Positions 1 through 9,007 of a stretch of DNA of 37,593 bases are shown one piece after another. Each line of letters opens with the position of its first letter. Position 1 is the first letter of the stretch. The notes beneath the pieces were generated by a model. The model searched no databases. It saw nothing but the letters and a program-made list of their open reading frames with translations, and was not told the origin of the DNA. The position numbers and the translations under genes were made by a program. This DNA comes from Anaerolineae bacterium. Lineage in GTDB: Bacteria > Chloroflexota > Anaerolineae > Anaerolineales > Villigracilaceae. The stretch is taken from positions 1 through 37,593 of the forward strand of contig JAKLPV010000161.1 of NCBI GenBank assembly GCA_022013685.1, written 5' to 3'.

Positions 1-663
1 TCTCCCGTCGGGTGATCGGCCCGAGTACTCAGGCAGTTCGGCGGTTACTTTTTTTGACCCTGTGCCATCGACATTTATGATAAATAGTTCTTTTTTGAAT
101 GGCTCCATTAAATATCCACGTTCACCTTCTTCATATAGTTCATGATTTCGATCTGAATGAAATAAAATTTGTTTTCCGTCAGGTGTGCAACGATACATAT
201 CATCATCGCCCGAATACGTGGTTAGCTGTTTCAAATTTGAGCCATCAAATGCGATGGTATAAATATCCGAATACCCCCAAGAATCAGTTGTACGGCGTTT
301 ACTACTAAAAGCAATTAGCTTGTTGTTCTCAACTGTGGGTTTGGATATCAAAAGTTCGGACGGAACCGGATTTTTAACACAAAGATTAGGAGCAGCCGTT
401 ACCGTCGTCGTTGATTTAGGTGTCCATGTAGGATAGAGCGTATTTGTTGGTTTTGGCGTTTTCGATGGCCGCAATGTTTCTGTGGAGAGCTGAATAATTT
501 TCGTCGAATTTAGCGTATTCGATGGTGCCAGGGCTTCTGGAGAGATAGATGATGGCGCAACTTGTTCGGTACAGGCTGAAAGCGCCAAAAATGCCCAGAA
601 CATAAAACAAAGCATCCACTTGTTTTTTTGTTTCATTGTCCAACTCATTTTTAGAAATGCCAT
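1..663 (-). CDS. PD40/TolB-like beta-propeller lipoprotein, C-terminus beyond the left edge
   Basis: An open frame runs leftward from an ATG at 661-663 to position 1 with no stop, giving 221 codons; the 3' end lies outside the window. A GGGAGG motif lies about 9 nt before the ATG. The N-terminus is a lipoprotein signal: basic residues, a hydrophobic stretch, then ALSAC as lipobox, followed by a Ser/Thr/Pro-rich linker (about residues 35-80). From about residue 95 come propeller-type strands (IAFSSKR, DIYTIAFDGSNLKQLT, DGKQILFHSDRN, ELFIINVDGTGSKKVT) typical of PD40/WD40-like repeats, so it is probably an exported, membrane-anchored propeller. It starts 16 nt after the fni stop and is likely cotranscribed with it. 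It resembles the protein at 35434-36423. Substrate or ligand unknown. Confidence 0.85.
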   Translation of the reverse strand, partial: MAFLKMSWTMKQKNKWMLCFMFWAFLALSACTEQVAPSSISPEALAPSNTLNSTKIIQLSTETLRPSKTPKPTNTLYPTWTPKSTTTVTAAPNLCVKNPVPSELLISKPTVENNKLIAFSSKRRTTDSWGYSDIYTIAFDGSNLKQLTTYSGDDDMYRCTPDGKQILFHSDRNHELYEEGERGYLMEPFKKELFIINVDGTGSKKVTAELPEYSGRSPDGR

Positions 664-679
664 CTTGCTTTCCTCCCAT

Positions 680-1708
680 CTATATCTTGATCAACTTCTC
701 CATCCCCAACTCAGCCAACTTGCCCGCGCCGCTGGCGAACATGGCGATTTCGATTTGGCGCTGGGTCAGACGGATGGTTTCGACGACGCTTTCGGCGCTG
801 GCAGCGGCCGCTTTCAGGAAAGGCCCGGCCATGCCGCCCAGGGTCGCGCCCAGGGCAATCGACTTGGCGATGTCGAGTCCGTCCTTGATGCCTCCGCTGG
901 CGAAGACGGGCAGTTCGGGCGCGGCCTGGCGCACTTGCAGGATGGAGTCGGCGGTGGGGATGCCCCAATCGATGAAGCTGGCGGCCAGGCCGCGGGTGAA
1001 TTCGTCTGGCGCGCGATGCATTTCCACCTGCGACCAGCTCGTGCCGCCCGCCCCGGCCACGTCGATGGCCTGCACGCCGCACTCGGCCAGCAGTTTGGCC
1101 GTCCGCGCTGAGATGCCCCAGCCGACTTCCTTGGCGACGACGGGTACTTCCAGTTTGGCGCAGAGGGCTTCGATCTTCTTTGCCAGCCCGGCGAAATTCG
1201 TGTCGCCGCCGGGCTGGACGGCTTCCTGGATGGCGTTCAGGTGCAGGTAGAGCGCGTCGGCCTCGATCATCTCGACGGCGCGGCGGCATTCATCCAGGCC
1301 GTAGCCATAGTTGAGTTGGACCGCGCCGATGTTGGCGAACAGCAAAATATCAGGGGCGGCTTTGCGGACTTTGAAGGTTTCCGCCTGTTCGGGGCGCTCC
1401 AGGGCGGCGCGCTGGCTGCCGACTCCCATGGCAATGCGGCATTCCTGGGCGGCTTGGGCCAGGCGCTGGTTTATCTGGCCTGCCTCGCGGGCGCCGCCGG
1501 TCATCGAACTGATCAGGATGGGAGCGTTCATCGCGCGGCCAAACAGGCTCAGGCTGGCGTCGATGCGCTCCAGGTCCAGCTCGGGCAGGGCTTCGTGGAT
1601 GAAACGGTAGCGCTCCAGGCCGGAATCCAGCCCCGATTTTACATCTTTTTCGAGATTGATTTTGATGTGGTCGGCTTTTCTTTCTTCAATTGGCGCAACT
1701 TTTGACAT
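680..1708 (-). CDS. fni: Type 2 isopentenyl-diphosphate delta-isomerase (FMN/NADPH-dependent)
   Basis: The 342-aa product has the length and motifs of IDI-2, the flavoenzyme that interconverts isopentenyl and dimethylallyl diphosphate in isoprenoid synthesis. Visible motifs are ERKADHI near residue 8, ISSMTGG near 66, GVGSQRAAL near 96, [13 protein letters not shown] near 155 (the HLN and Gln-Glu are substrate/Mg-binding in the family), [10 protein letters not shown] near 190, GAGGTSW near 220, and a C-terminal [17 protein letters not shown] phosphate/FMN-binding segment. It is a cytoplasmic TIM barrel. AGGAAC lies a few bases before the ATG. The gene is divergent from acpP and sits just upstream of the lipoprotein gene on the same strand. 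The sequence does not show whether the isoprenoid precursors come from the MEP or the mevalonate route. Confidence 0.95.
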   Translation of the reverse strand: MSKVAPIEERKADHIKINLEKDVKSGLDSGLERYRFIHEALPELDLERIDASLSLFGRAMNAPILISSMTGGAREAGQINQRLAQAAQECRIAMGVGSQRAALERPEQAETFKVRKAAPDILLFANIGAVQLNYGYGLDECRRAVEMIEADALYLHLNAIQEAVQPGGDTNFAGLAKKIEALCAKLEVPVVAKEVGWGISARTAKLLAECGVQAIDVAGAGGTSWSQVEMHRAPDEFTRGLAASFIDWGIPTADSILQVRQAAPELPVFASGGIKDGLDIAKSIALGATLGGMAGPFLKAAAASAESVVETIRLTQRQIEIAMFASGAGKLAELGMEKLIKI

Positions 1709-1804
1709 GGTCTTGTGTTCCTGTCTTTGTAAATCGCATGGTGAGAAATGCCCAAAATGGGTGTAAAATACCTGCTAACCTTTTCCAACAAATCGGAGGA
1801 TTTT

Positions 1805-2038
1805 ATGGCTGACACTTTTGGTGAAATCAAGGCAATTATCGTGGACTTGCTTGGGGTGGATGAAGGCAAGGTGACCATGGAAGCTAGTTTCCGCGAAGAT
1901 CTCGAGGCTGACTCGCTCGACCTGGTTGAGTTGATCATGGCTTTTGAAGACAAGTTTGGCGCGGAAATCTCGGATGAAGATGCCCAGAAAATCACGTCTG
2001 TGGGCGAAGCTGTGCGCTACATCGATAGCCACCGCTAA
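1805..2038 (+). CDS. acpP: Acyl carrier protein
   Basis: The 77-aa acidic protein carries fatty-acyl chains as a thioester on 4'-phosphopantetheine during fatty acid synthesis. The attachment motif [10 protein letters not shown] puts the modified serine at residue 37, and helix III ([17 protein letters not shown]) is intact. The start at 1805 is chosen over an in-frame ATG at 1748 because CGGAGGA ends five bases upstream and MADTF is the normal ACP N-terminus; the longer version adds 19 unrelated residues. It is transcribed away from fni as a single gene, closed by the hairpin at 2064-2091. No fatty-acid synthesis genes adjoin it. Confidence 0.95.
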   Translation: MADTFGEIKAIIVDLLGVDEGKVTMEASFREDLEADSLDLVELIMAFEDKFGAEISDEDAQKITSVGEAVRYIDSHR

Positions 2039-2063
2039 TCCTTCACAGAAACGAAATTATACA

Positions 2064-2091
2064 ACAGAGACGCCCGCAAGGGCGTCTCTGT
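2064..2091. terminator. Rho-independent terminator between convergent acpP and sucD
   Basis: A perfect 12-bp stem (ACAGAGACGCCC with its complement) closes a GCAA tetraloop and is followed on the plus strand by GTTTGTTTTTG. It lies 25 nt after the acpP stop and 26 nt beyond the sucD stop on the other strand, so it probably works in both directions. Confidence 0.85.
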
Positions 2092-2117
2092 GTTTGTTTT
2101 TGTTGTCGTTGATGTAA

Positions 2118-2978
2118 TTACTTGAGCAGTTCGGCAATTTCTTCAGGATGATGGGCCACGCGCACACCGGCCGATTCGAGGGCCTTGATCTTGTCTGCTG
2201 CCGTGCCTGATCCGCCTTCGATAATCGCCCCGGCGTGTCCCATGCGTTTTCCGGGAGGCGCGCTCTGGCCTGCAATGAAAGAGACGACCGGTTTGGTCAT
2301 TTTGTTGGCGATGTATTCGGCCGCTTTTTCTTCGTCATTGCCGCCAATCTCACCGATCAGAACAACTTTTTCGGTCTTGGGGTCGTCGTTGAACATCTCG
2401 AGGCAATCGATGAAGTTGGTCCCGTTGACCGGGTCTCCGCCGATGCCCACGCAGGTGGATGCGCCCAGGCCGATGTTTTTCATGGCATAAAGCACTTCAT
2501 AGGTCAATGTGCCGGAGCGCGAGACCACGCCAACGTTGCCGGGGATGGCGATGTTGCCGGGGATGATTCCGACTTTGGCTTCGCCGGGGGTCAGCAGGCC
2601 GGGGCAGTTGGGGCCGATCAGGCGCACGCCTTTTTGGTCGAGGTAGTTGCGCACGCGCATCATATCCTGGACCGGGACGCCTTCGGTGATGCAGATGATA
2701 AGCGGGATGCCGGCGTCCGCGGCTTCAAACATGGCATCCGGCGCAAAGCGGGCCGGGACGAAGATGATGGTGGCGTTTGCGCCGGTGGTTTCAGCGCCTT
2801 TTTTGACCGAGTCGAAGACGGGCACTTTGCCCTCGACCCATTCGCCGCCCTTGCCGGGGGTGACGCCGGCCACGACATTCGTGCCGTAGGCCAGCATTTG
2901 CTGGGTGTGGAAGAGTCCTTCGCCGCCGGTGATGCCTTGCACCATCAGGCGGGTGTCTTTATCTACGAGGATGCTCAT
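2118..2978 (-). CDS. sucD: Succinyl-CoA synthetase (ADP-forming) alpha subunit
   Basis: The 286-aa alpha subunit catalyses the phosphohistidine step of succinyl-CoA + NDP + Pi to succinate + NTP + CoA in the TCA cycle. An N-terminal CoA-binding Rossmann domain ([32 protein letters not shown]) is followed by [13 protein letters not shown] and the ligase domain. The phosphorylated histidine is in [13 protein letters not shown], at about residue 248. Length and motifs are standard. It follows sucC with a 2-nt gap, so the two are translationally linked and made as a pair. Confidence 0.97.
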   Translation of the reverse strand: MSILVDKDTRLMVQGITGGEGLFHTQQMLAYGTNVVAGVTPGKGGEWVEGKVPVFDSVKKGAETTGANATIIFVPARFAPDAMFEAADAGIPLIICITEGVPVQDMMRVRNYLDQKGVRLIGPNCPGLLTPGEAKVGIIPGNIAIPGNVGVVSRSGTLTYEVLYAMKNIGLGASTCVGIGGDPVNGTNFIDCLEMFNDDPKTEKVVLIGEIGGNDEEKAAEYIANKMTKPVVSFIAGQSAPPGKRMGHAGAIIEGGSGTAADKIKALESAGVRVAHHPEEIAELLK

Positions 2979-2980
2979 GC

Positions 2981-4114
2981 TTAGGCTCCTTTTGCGGCAT
3001 TGACGGCTTTTTGGGCGGCGTCTGCCAGTGTTTCAGCGGTGATCATGTTGGCATTCGCCAGCAAACGGCGGCCTTCTTCGGCGTTGGTGCCAACCAGGCG
3101 GATAACCATCGGCACTTTGGGCTGGACTTCTTTCATGGCGACCAGGATGCCCTTGGCAACCTCGTCGCCGCGGGTGATGCCGCCGAAGACGTTGAACAAA
3201 ATCGCCTTGACGTTGGGGTCGCTCAGGATGATGCGCATGGCTGCGGCAACCTTGTCTGCGCCCGCGCCGCCGCCGATATCGAGAAAATTGGCCGGTTCGC
3301 CGCCGAAGAGTTTGATAATGTCCATCGTGGCCATTGCCAGGCCCGCACCGTTGACCATGCAGCCGATGTTGCCATCCAATTTGATAAAGGTAAGACCATA
3401 TTTGCGCGCTTCGATCTCGGAGGGGGCTTCTATATCCAGGTCGCGCATTTCATTGAGTTGATGGTGGCGGAACATGGCATTGTCGTCGATCAACATTTTG
3501 CCGTCCACCGCGATCAATTTATCCTTGCTGATCACCAGCGGATTGATTTCTGCCAGAGTGGCGTCGTTGTCTGTGTAGGCATGCCACAGGCCTTTGACGA
3601 TTTCTCCAAATGATTTCCAGTATTCGCGCGGCAGGTCGATGCCCGAAGCGATGTCGCGGGTCTGGTAATCCTTGATGCCTAGGAGCGGGTCGATGTGTAC
3701 TTTGATGATTTTTTCAGGGGCCGTTACGGCAACTTCTTCAATGTCTACGCCACCCGCAGCAGAAGCCATGATGACCGGTTTGCGGGCCGCGCGGTCGTTG
3801 GTGATGCCCAGGTAAATTTCCTGGTCGATCGAGGCGGCTTCGTCCACTAAAACTTTTCGAACGGGCAAGCCTTTAATTTCCATGCCCAATATCTGGGTGG
3901 CGAGCTGTTCGGCTTCCGCGGGGTCTTTGGCGAGCTTGATGCCGCCCGCTTTGCCTCGTCCGCCGACCAGGACCTGCGATTTAATAACAACGCGGCCACC
4001 GAGTTCTTCTGCAATGTGTTTTGCTTCGACTGCGGTTGCCGCGACCCGTCCCTTGGGGATGGGGATGCCGTACTTGGAAAATATTTGTTTTGATTGGTAC
4101 TCGTGGAGCTTCAT
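2981..4114 (-). CDS. sucC: Succinyl-CoA synthetase beta subunit
   Basis: The 377-aa beta subunit is an ATP-grasp protein that supplies the nucleotide site. It opens with [22 protein letters not shown], then [20 protein letters not shown] (nucleotide binding), LAEINPLVI with the metal-binding Asn, and the C-terminal CoA-ligase domain ([36 protein letters not shown]). Length is typical (about 375-390). It is the first gene of the sucCD operon. GGGAGAAAC precedes the ATG, and a TATAAT with a TG extension lies about 60 nt upstream. Confidence 0.97.
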   Translation of the reverse strand: MKLHEYQSKQIFSKYGIPIPKGRVAATAVEAKHIAEELGGRVVIKSQVLVGGRGKAGGIKLAKDPAEAEQLATQILGMEIKGLPVRKVLVDEAASIDQEIYLGITNDRAARKPVIMASAAGGVDIEEVAVTAPEKIIKVHIDPLLGIKDYQTRDIASGIDLPREYWKSFGEIVKGLWHAYTDNDATLAEINPLVISKDKLIAVDGKMLIDDNAMFRHHQLNEMRDLDIEAPSEIEARKYGLTFIKLDGNIGCMVNGAGLAMATMDIIKLFGGEPANFLDIGGGAGADKVAAAMRIILSDPNVKAILFNVFGGITRGDEVAKGILVAMKEVQPKVPMVIRLVGTNAEEGRRLLANANMITAETLADAAQKAVNAAKGA

Positions 4115-4173
4115 TCGGTTGTTTCTCCCTGAGAAATGGCTGGTGATTTTTGTGACCAGACTTGCCGGTTGAA

Positions 4174-4179
4174 ATTATA
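4174..4179 (-). promoter_or_regulatory. Extended -10 element of the sucCD promoter
   Basis: On the minus strand the sequence reads TGGTATAAT, a consensus -10 hexamer with the TGn extension, about 60 nt before the sucC ATG. No convincing -35 hexamer is seen 17 nt upstream, as is usual for extended -10 promoters. Confidence 0.5.
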
Positions 4180-4233
4180 CCACTGCGAAAAAACATTCTT
4201 CGCAAGGCACTTTATGGCAAATATAAGAGAAAC

Positions 4234-4295
4234 CTCCGCAGACTACACGGATCGGGCAGATTTTGACGCCTGCCCAGCCCGTGCAATCTGCGGAG
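4234..4295. repeat. Long imperfect inverted repeat 3' of the Agl23-like gene; possible terminator
   Basis: Arms at 4234-4259 and 4270-4295 (26 nt each, six mismatches, some able to form G-U pairs) flank a 10-nt loop. The ends share CTCCGCAGA. The hairpin follows the stop of the 4319-7717 gene on its own strand and is trailed by GTTTCTCTT, so it could end that transcript. The wording is also reminiscent of dispersed palindromic repeats. Confidence 0.5.
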
Positions 4296-4318
4296 ACTAA
4301 TCTCATCGTATCTTGCTT

Positions 4319-7300
4319 TTACGGCAGCTTGAAACGCATCAGGCGGTTGCCGCCTGCGTCCGAGACCCAGATGTTGCCGTCCTGGTCGCTGGCGATGCCT
4401 GAAGGCATACCGAAGGCGAAGTGTTCGGTGCCGTAGTCGCCCCAGGCGCGCACAAATTCACCTTGCGGGTTAAATTCGATCACGCGGTAGCCTTCAGGGT
4501 CGGTAATCAAGACGTTGCCATTGGGGGCAATCGCCAGGTACGGTTTGTTTTCGAGCGACTCGCTGTACCAGGCTGCCACGGGCCACAGGCTGAAGGACAG
4601 GTAGGTCAGCCCATCTTCGCTTGGTGCAAAGACCTGGATGCGCTGATTCCAGGTGTCGGTAACGTAAGCGTAACCGTTCTGATCGATTTTGACATCGACC
4701 GGCTCGTAAAGCTCTCCCTGCCCAAAGCCTTCACTGCCGAACTGGCCCAGGATGTTTCCGTCTGCATCGTAAATCACGATGCGCTTGTTCCCGGTATCGG
4801 CGACAAAGACTCGCCCCTGCGAGTCGACTGTGACGCCGCGTGGGCCGTACAGGCCGCCGGGCGTGTCGGTCAGGCCGAAGACACCCCAGGCAGTGATGAA
4901 TTTGCCATCCGGGCTGAACTTTTGGATGCGGTGATTCCAGGTATCGCTGACGTACACCGATCCATCCGGGCCGACCGCCAGCCCCCAGGGTTCGTTAAAT
5001 GTTCCCGGCTCGGCGACACTGACTTCAAGTCCGCTGAAAGTGCCCCAGGCGCGGATAAGCTCTCCATCCGGGCTGAACTGTTGGACGCGGTGGTTGCGCG
5101 AATCGGCTGCGTAGATGTCTCCGCTTGGGGCGACCGCCAGGCCTCGCGGGGCGCTAAACTGGCCCGGTTCCTGACCTTCCACGCCGAAGACCAGGTCGGC
5201 GGGCAGCAGGATGGAGCCTTCTTCGTAGGGGTTTTCTACCGGCACAGCCGCAGGCACAGAGCCGTATTGCCAGACCATGGCTGCCACATCTTTGCGGATG
5301 TAAAGACGCATCCGATCTGAAGGCTGCCAATCTTCATCCGTGACGGCGGTTTGACCGGCGGCTTCTCCGTACTTGGTGAAATCACGGTTCAGCCAGACAT
5401 CGAAAATGCCGGCCATCATTTGTGGATTCGTGAGTGTAGCGAGTATCCGCTCAGGTGTCAGGTTGAAATAATCCTGGCTGGGCCAAACCATGCGGATGTA
5501 GTCGAAGCGGTAGTAGGCATCGCCGACGATCGGCTCGACTTTGGTGAAGTTATTATCGCCAACAATGATGGCAGGCGCATCGCGAAGATCGCGCCCAGGC
5601 TGGTTGCCATAGTAGCGCGCGTTCTTGTAATCGATCATATACCACGACATTGGCCACGAGACATCATCGTCATAGGCGACGACGATGCCCATTCCGCCGG
5701 TCAGCTTGTTCGAGAGTTCTTTGACCTGTCGAAGGACATCTTTGTTGCCGGTATACCCGTGCGCATAGACCAGGAATTCACGTCCGCTATCGTAAGTGAC
5801 ATAGGTGGCGCGGAAAGATGCGCGCGCGGTCAGTATTGCCAGGAGGCCAAAGACAACCAGTATGTTGATGTAGGCCAGTTGCTTGAGCGACCAGCCTTCC
5901 AGAAGCCGCACGATGCCATAGCCACTGATAAGTGTGCCAACCAGGGCCAGCACAAAAGTGGTCGTGGATTGTAATTGGGTCAGGTCGTTCCCACTGAAGG
6001 GGCGCGGGTCGTTCAGCCAGGCGGATATCATGCCAAGGAAGCCAAGGATGAATACTGTAAACAGGGCCAGGGATAGCCAGATGCTCTTCTGCCGCGCGCT
6101 TTCCCAGTCGATCCGCTCGATAACAGTTCCCAGCGCCCAGCCGCCAAAAAGGATCAGGGGCAGGGCGATGTGATAGGTTAGCCAGGGCATTTTTTCGCCG
6201 GCAATACTGAAGGCTGCTATGCTGGAGAATGACCACCAGGCGAGCAGGCTGAATGTGTTGACCAGGTTGCGCGAAACGACGTCTTCGCGCCCGCGAGATT
6301 GTTGCAAGCGCCAGTAGCCGATTCCCAACCCGAACAGGCTCGCCAGGAAGGGCAGGAACTCATAAACGGGGATCTGTACCAGCAGGTAGTAATACCAGGG
6401 CTGGCTGCCACGCTCCACACCTTGCTGTTCGAGCCAGTAACCGAGTGAACCGACCAGCCCGGTGAAAAAGCCGCTGCCGTTGGTAAATAGCGAAGTGTAG
6501 AAAACGGTAAAGATGGCGTAGAAAAGAACTGCAGCCCGCCACCAGATGTTCCAGTTCCACCAATACCCAATCAGGACCGAGATGATGCTGATAGGGATAA
6601 CGAATATCAGGATATGGAGAATGCCTTGTCCGCTTGTGTCGAGTGGATTAAAGCCGGCCAGGACAATTAGAATTGGGGCCAGCAAAGGCAGGATCAGCGT
6701 GCCGAGGATCATCAACATATCGAGCGAACGCTCCTGGCGGACGCGCTCCATTGAGAAGCCTCGAATGAGGAAGTATCCTGCTGCGGCGATGCCGGCCAGG
6801 CCGAGAATGACCAAAAGTAAAATCCAGATATTTGAACCGAGAGCGGCCATTGTGGTTTCAACATTTGGAAGTGACGGAACGACTGTCTCGTCGCCGCCGA
6901 TAACGCCCTGCTTGTTGCCAATAACCCCCAGGGTAAGCGCGCCGCCGACGCCAATCGTGGCAGCGATCAGACTGACGATAAATCCGCTCAGCTCACTCTT
7001 TTTATCGCCCCAATCTTCATTGAGAATGTGGATGACGAAATAAGCTGCCAGGAAAAGCAGCATTTGGGCTACATAAATAAACGCTGTTTCCTTGACGGTG
7101 AAGTGCAAGGCGGTGGCTCCCGCCAAAAGGAAAAGATATTTTTTTAGGCCGCTTTCAAGATAGCGTAAAACGGCAAACAGGCTTAATAAGCCAAACAGGC
7201 CGACAAAGGCTTCGTTGCGAACGTAACGCCCGTAGTAGAGCATGTATGGCGAGATGACCATCAAGAACCCGGCTACGAGTACACCAGTCCGGCCCAGAAA

Positions 7301-7717
7301 GCTGCGCCAGTGCCAAAGCGCCCAAACAGTGGCGATGCTGTACAGCACAGCCGGAATGCGGGCCGTGAAGTCATTTGCGCCAAACAAAAAGTAAACCAGC
7401 GCCAGCATGTGAAACTGGAGCGGCCCATGCATCATTGGGTTATGCACATAACCCTGTCCCTGCGAAAAGGTCCATGAGTAATACGTGTGCAGGCTTTCAT
7501 CGTGACTCATCACACGCGTTTCAAGATCATAAAAGCGTGTAGCCACTGCAAACAGAACAATGACTGCAAAGATCAATACTTCTACGGTAAGCCAGGGCAG
7601 GGCAGGGGAGATTTGTTTTTCCAACCAGCGATTGATGTTATTGGGATTTTCTGTTGAAATTGGGGAAGCTGCTTCAGTTTGAGAAGGTTGAATCTCAGTC
7701 GTCATAGGAATGTCCAT
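4319..7717 (-). CDS. Agl23-like multi-pass glycosyltransferase (GT39/PMT fold) fused to C-terminal NHL propeller
   Basis: The 1132-aa membrane protein starts with a short cytoplasmic tail and then many hydrophobic segments from about residue 40 to 620. After the first segment comes MSHDESLHTYYSWTF (near residue 75), the acidic loop motif of GT-C polyprenyl-phosphate-sugar transferases. The arrangement matches proteins annotated as flippase activity-associated Agl23 (TIGR03663). Residues about 640-830 form a mixed extracytoplasmic region. From about 840 to the end lie some five to six NHL repeats (PRGLAVAPSGDIYAADSRNHRVQQF, here described by its GLAV...D..NHR pattern), a predicted beta-propeller. 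It probably glycosylates an envelope protein or lipid and binds its target with the propeller. A second ATG four codons in is an equally good start. Donor and acceptor are unknown. Confidence 0.82.
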   Translation of the reverse strand: MDIPMTTEIQPSQTEAASPISTENPNNINRWLEKQISPALPWLTVEVLIFAVIVLFAVATRFYDLETRVMSHDESLHTYYSWTFSQGQGYVHNPMMHGPLQFHMLALVYFLFGANDFTARIPAVLYSIATVWALWHWRSFLGRTGVLVAGFLMVISPYMLYYGRYVRNEAFVGLFGLLSLFAVLRYLESGLKKYLFLLAGATALHFTVKETAFIYVAQMLLFLAAYFVIHILNEDWGDKKSELSGFIVSLIAATIGVGGALTLGVIGNKQGVIGGDETVVPSLPNVETTMAALGSNIWILLLVILGLAGIAAAGYFLIRGFSMERVRQERSLDMLMILGTLILPLLAPILIVLAGFNPLDTSGQGILHILIFVIPISIISVLIGYWWNWNIWWRAAVLFYAIFTVFYTSLFTNGSGFFTGLVGSLGYWLEQQGVERGSQPWYYYLLVQIPVYEFLPFLASLFGLGIGYWRLQQSRGREDVVSRNLVNTFSLLAWWSFSSIAAFSIAGEKMPWLTYHIALPLILFGGWALGTVIERIDWESARQKSIWLSLALFTVFILGFLGMISAWLNDPRPFSGNDLTQLQSTTTFVLALVGTLISGYGIVRLLEGWSLKQLAYINILVVFGLLAILTARASFRATYVTYDSGREFLVYAHGYTGNKDVLRQVKELSNKLTGGMGIVVAYDDDVSWPMSWYMIDYKNARYYGNQPGRDLRDAPAIIVGDNNFTKVEPIVGDAYYRFDYIRMVWPSQDYFNLTPERILATLTNPQMMAGIFDVWLNRDFTKYGEAAGQTAVTDEDWQPSDRMRLYIRKDVAAMVWQYGSVPAAVPVENPYEEGSILLPADLVFGVEGQEPGQFSAPRGLAVAPSGDIYAADSRNHRVQQFSPDGELIRAWGTFSGLEVSVAEPGTFNEPWGLAVGPDGSVYVSDTWNHRIQKFSPDGKFITAWGVFGLTDTPGGLYGPRGVTVDSQGRVFVADTGNKRIVIYDADGNILGQFGSEGFGQGELYEPVDVKIDQNGYAYVTDTWNQRIQVFAPSEDGLTYLSFSLWPVAAWYSESLENKPYLAIAPNGNVLITDPEGYRVIEFNPQGEFVRAWGDYGTEHFAFGMPSGIASDQDGNIWVSDAGGNRLMRFKLP

Positions 7718-7785
7718 TCTCTCTCGTTAGTGTTGATTGGCTTTTATACTTCATTCCGAATTTTCTAGCAAGCAAGCTGAAAAGC

Positions 7786-8334
7786 TTATTCTTTTCGGTG
7801 AGGTGTAAATGTTATCGTTTGACCTGGCTGATGCGTGGATAATTCTTCTGTAGGTTGGCAGATTATAATCATAAGTGATGTGCCAGGGGCGATGTTTGGC
7901 GAACTCAATTTATTATCCTTTAGAATCGATGCGGCGGCAACAGAGAAACTCGCGGCGATAGCATCCAGGCTATCGCCCTGCTGAACTGTATACGAAATCT
8001 TGCCGCATTCCTTGCTTTGTGTTGCGGTGTTTTGAGGCGTTGGCGTATTGGTTGTGTATGGTATTTGCGGTGTTGGTAAGGATAAATTTCCAAAGCCCAC
8101 CATCGTTGGGGTTGCAATCGGATGGTAAAAAAACAGAAAGTAGGTGCCCAGGAACAAGGATACCACCGCCATTTTCATAAACAGATTGGAAGAGCCAGGT
8201 TGTAAAAACGGCATAGAAACTTGTCTTTTTATCGCTGCCATTGAGATGGCAGGCACATGCTGATCCCACTTTTGGTGAGTAATCCTGCGTAAACCCTCTT
8301 CAATTTCGTCGATTGGATAATCGCTTTTGTTCAT
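7786..8334 (-). CDS. Single-pass membrane protein with external LysM domain, probable anti-sigma partner
   Basis: The 182-aa product has an acidic cytoplasmic N-terminus (residues 1-50: DEIEEGLRRITHQKWDQHVP), one transmembrane helix at about 52-72 (MAVVSLFLGTYFLFF), a Thr/Pro/Asn-rich linker, and a LysM module at about 112-158 (ISYTVQQGDSLDAIAASF followed by NIAPGTSLMI) that would bind glycan strands outside the cell. It begins one base after the ECF sigma stop, so the two are coupled. Position and topology suggest an anti-sigma factor that senses the cell wall, but no ZAS zinc motif (HxxxCxxC) is present, so that role is inferred from context only. Confidence 0.7.
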   Translation of the reverse strand: MNKSDYPIDEIEEGLRRITHQKWDQHVPAISMAAIKRQVSMPFLQPGSSNLFMKMAVVSLFLGTYFLFFYHPIATPTMVGFGNLSLPTPQIPYTTNTPTPQNTATQSKECGKISYTVQQGDSLDAIAASFSVAAASILKDNKLSSPNIAPGTSLMIIICQPTEELSTHQPGQTITFTPHRKE

Positions 8335-8335
8335 C

Positions 8336-8905
8336 TTATTCTCCTGCTATCTGTAACAGTTTCTCTACTTCACATCGTAACCTTGCCCTGGCAGTAAACA
8401 AACGTGAGTGGATGGTTCCTTCGCTTGTTTGCAGAATCTCGGCTATTTCTGCCACTGGCAGTTCATGATAATAATACAGCACGACTGGCAATCGATGCTT
8501 TTCTCCCAGGTTTTGTAACGCACTCCATAAGGCCTGGTCTTTTTGATTTTTAATTAAGGTTTCTTCAGGGCTGTCCTGCTTTTGGGCCTCCAGCCGAAAA
8601 AGGGTAGTCATTGCTTTTTGGATATTTTCTGCTGTTTTGCGCTTGCGCAGGCGGCTGCGGCTTATGTTCAACGCGATGGTGTACAGCCAGGCCTTGACTG
8701 ATGAATAATCCTGGTAGGTGTTGAGTGCTTTTAGCGCGGCGATAAAAGTATCCTGTGCGGCGTCGTTTGCTTCGTGTGCATCCTGTAATACCGAAAGCGT
8801 CAGACGGAATACACCAGTCTGATACTGGCAGACGAATTGCTCTATGGCGTATTCGTTGCCTGCGATGCACGCGCTAATCAGGGGTCTTGTTTCGCTATAT
8901 TCCAT
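8336..8905 (-). CDS. ECF-family RNA polymerase sigma factor
   Basis: The 189-aa protein contains sigma region 2 (about residues 20-85: VFRLTLSVLQDAHEANDAAQDTF, then AWLYTIALNISRSRLRKRK, the -10 recognition helix) and region 4 (about 125-180: LPVVLYYYHELPVAEIAEIL, TSEGTIHSRLFTARARL, the -35 helix-turn-helix). There is no region 1 or 3, as in ECF factors. It directs RNA polymerase to an envelope or stress regulon that this window does not define. It is the first gene of a two-gene unit with the LysM membrane protein. The upstream 100 bases are AT-rich, and I could not pick out an autoregulated ECF promoter. Confidence 0.92.
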   Translation of the reverse strand: MEYSETRPLISACIAGNEYAIEQFVCQYQTGVFRLTLSVLQDAHEANDAAQDTFIAALKALNTYQDYSSVKAWLYTIALNISRSRLRKRKTAENIQKAMTTLFRLEAQKQDSPEETLIKNQKDQALWSALQNLGEKHRLPVVLYYYHELPVAEIAEILQTSEGTIHSRLFTARARLRCEVEKLLQIAGE

Positions 8906-9007
8906 TACACTCTTCTAGAGAATAAACGTGTTTCCCCTAAAAAATCTTCATTTTCCATAATTGCGCGTAGCCAATAAGTAATAAAGAAAAAATCAAAGAA
9001 TAATCAA

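Noticed and set aside
1748..1804. In-frame upstream start for acpP adding 19 residues
   Set aside because: A strong ribosome site and the usual ACP N-terminus place the start at 1805; the added residues overlap the promoter region.
2235..2984. Plus-strand open frame opposite sucD
   Set aside because: Shadow of sucD, low-complexity Ala/Asp/Gly composition.
4421..5320. Long plus-strand open frame opposite the NHL region
   Set aside because: It is antisense to a clear gene and reflects its codon bias; no ribosome site or family resemblance.
8925..8990. ECF-type autoregulated promoter before the sigma gene
   Set aside because: GGGAAAC and TCTAGA occur but with spacing much shorter than the usual 16-17 nt.
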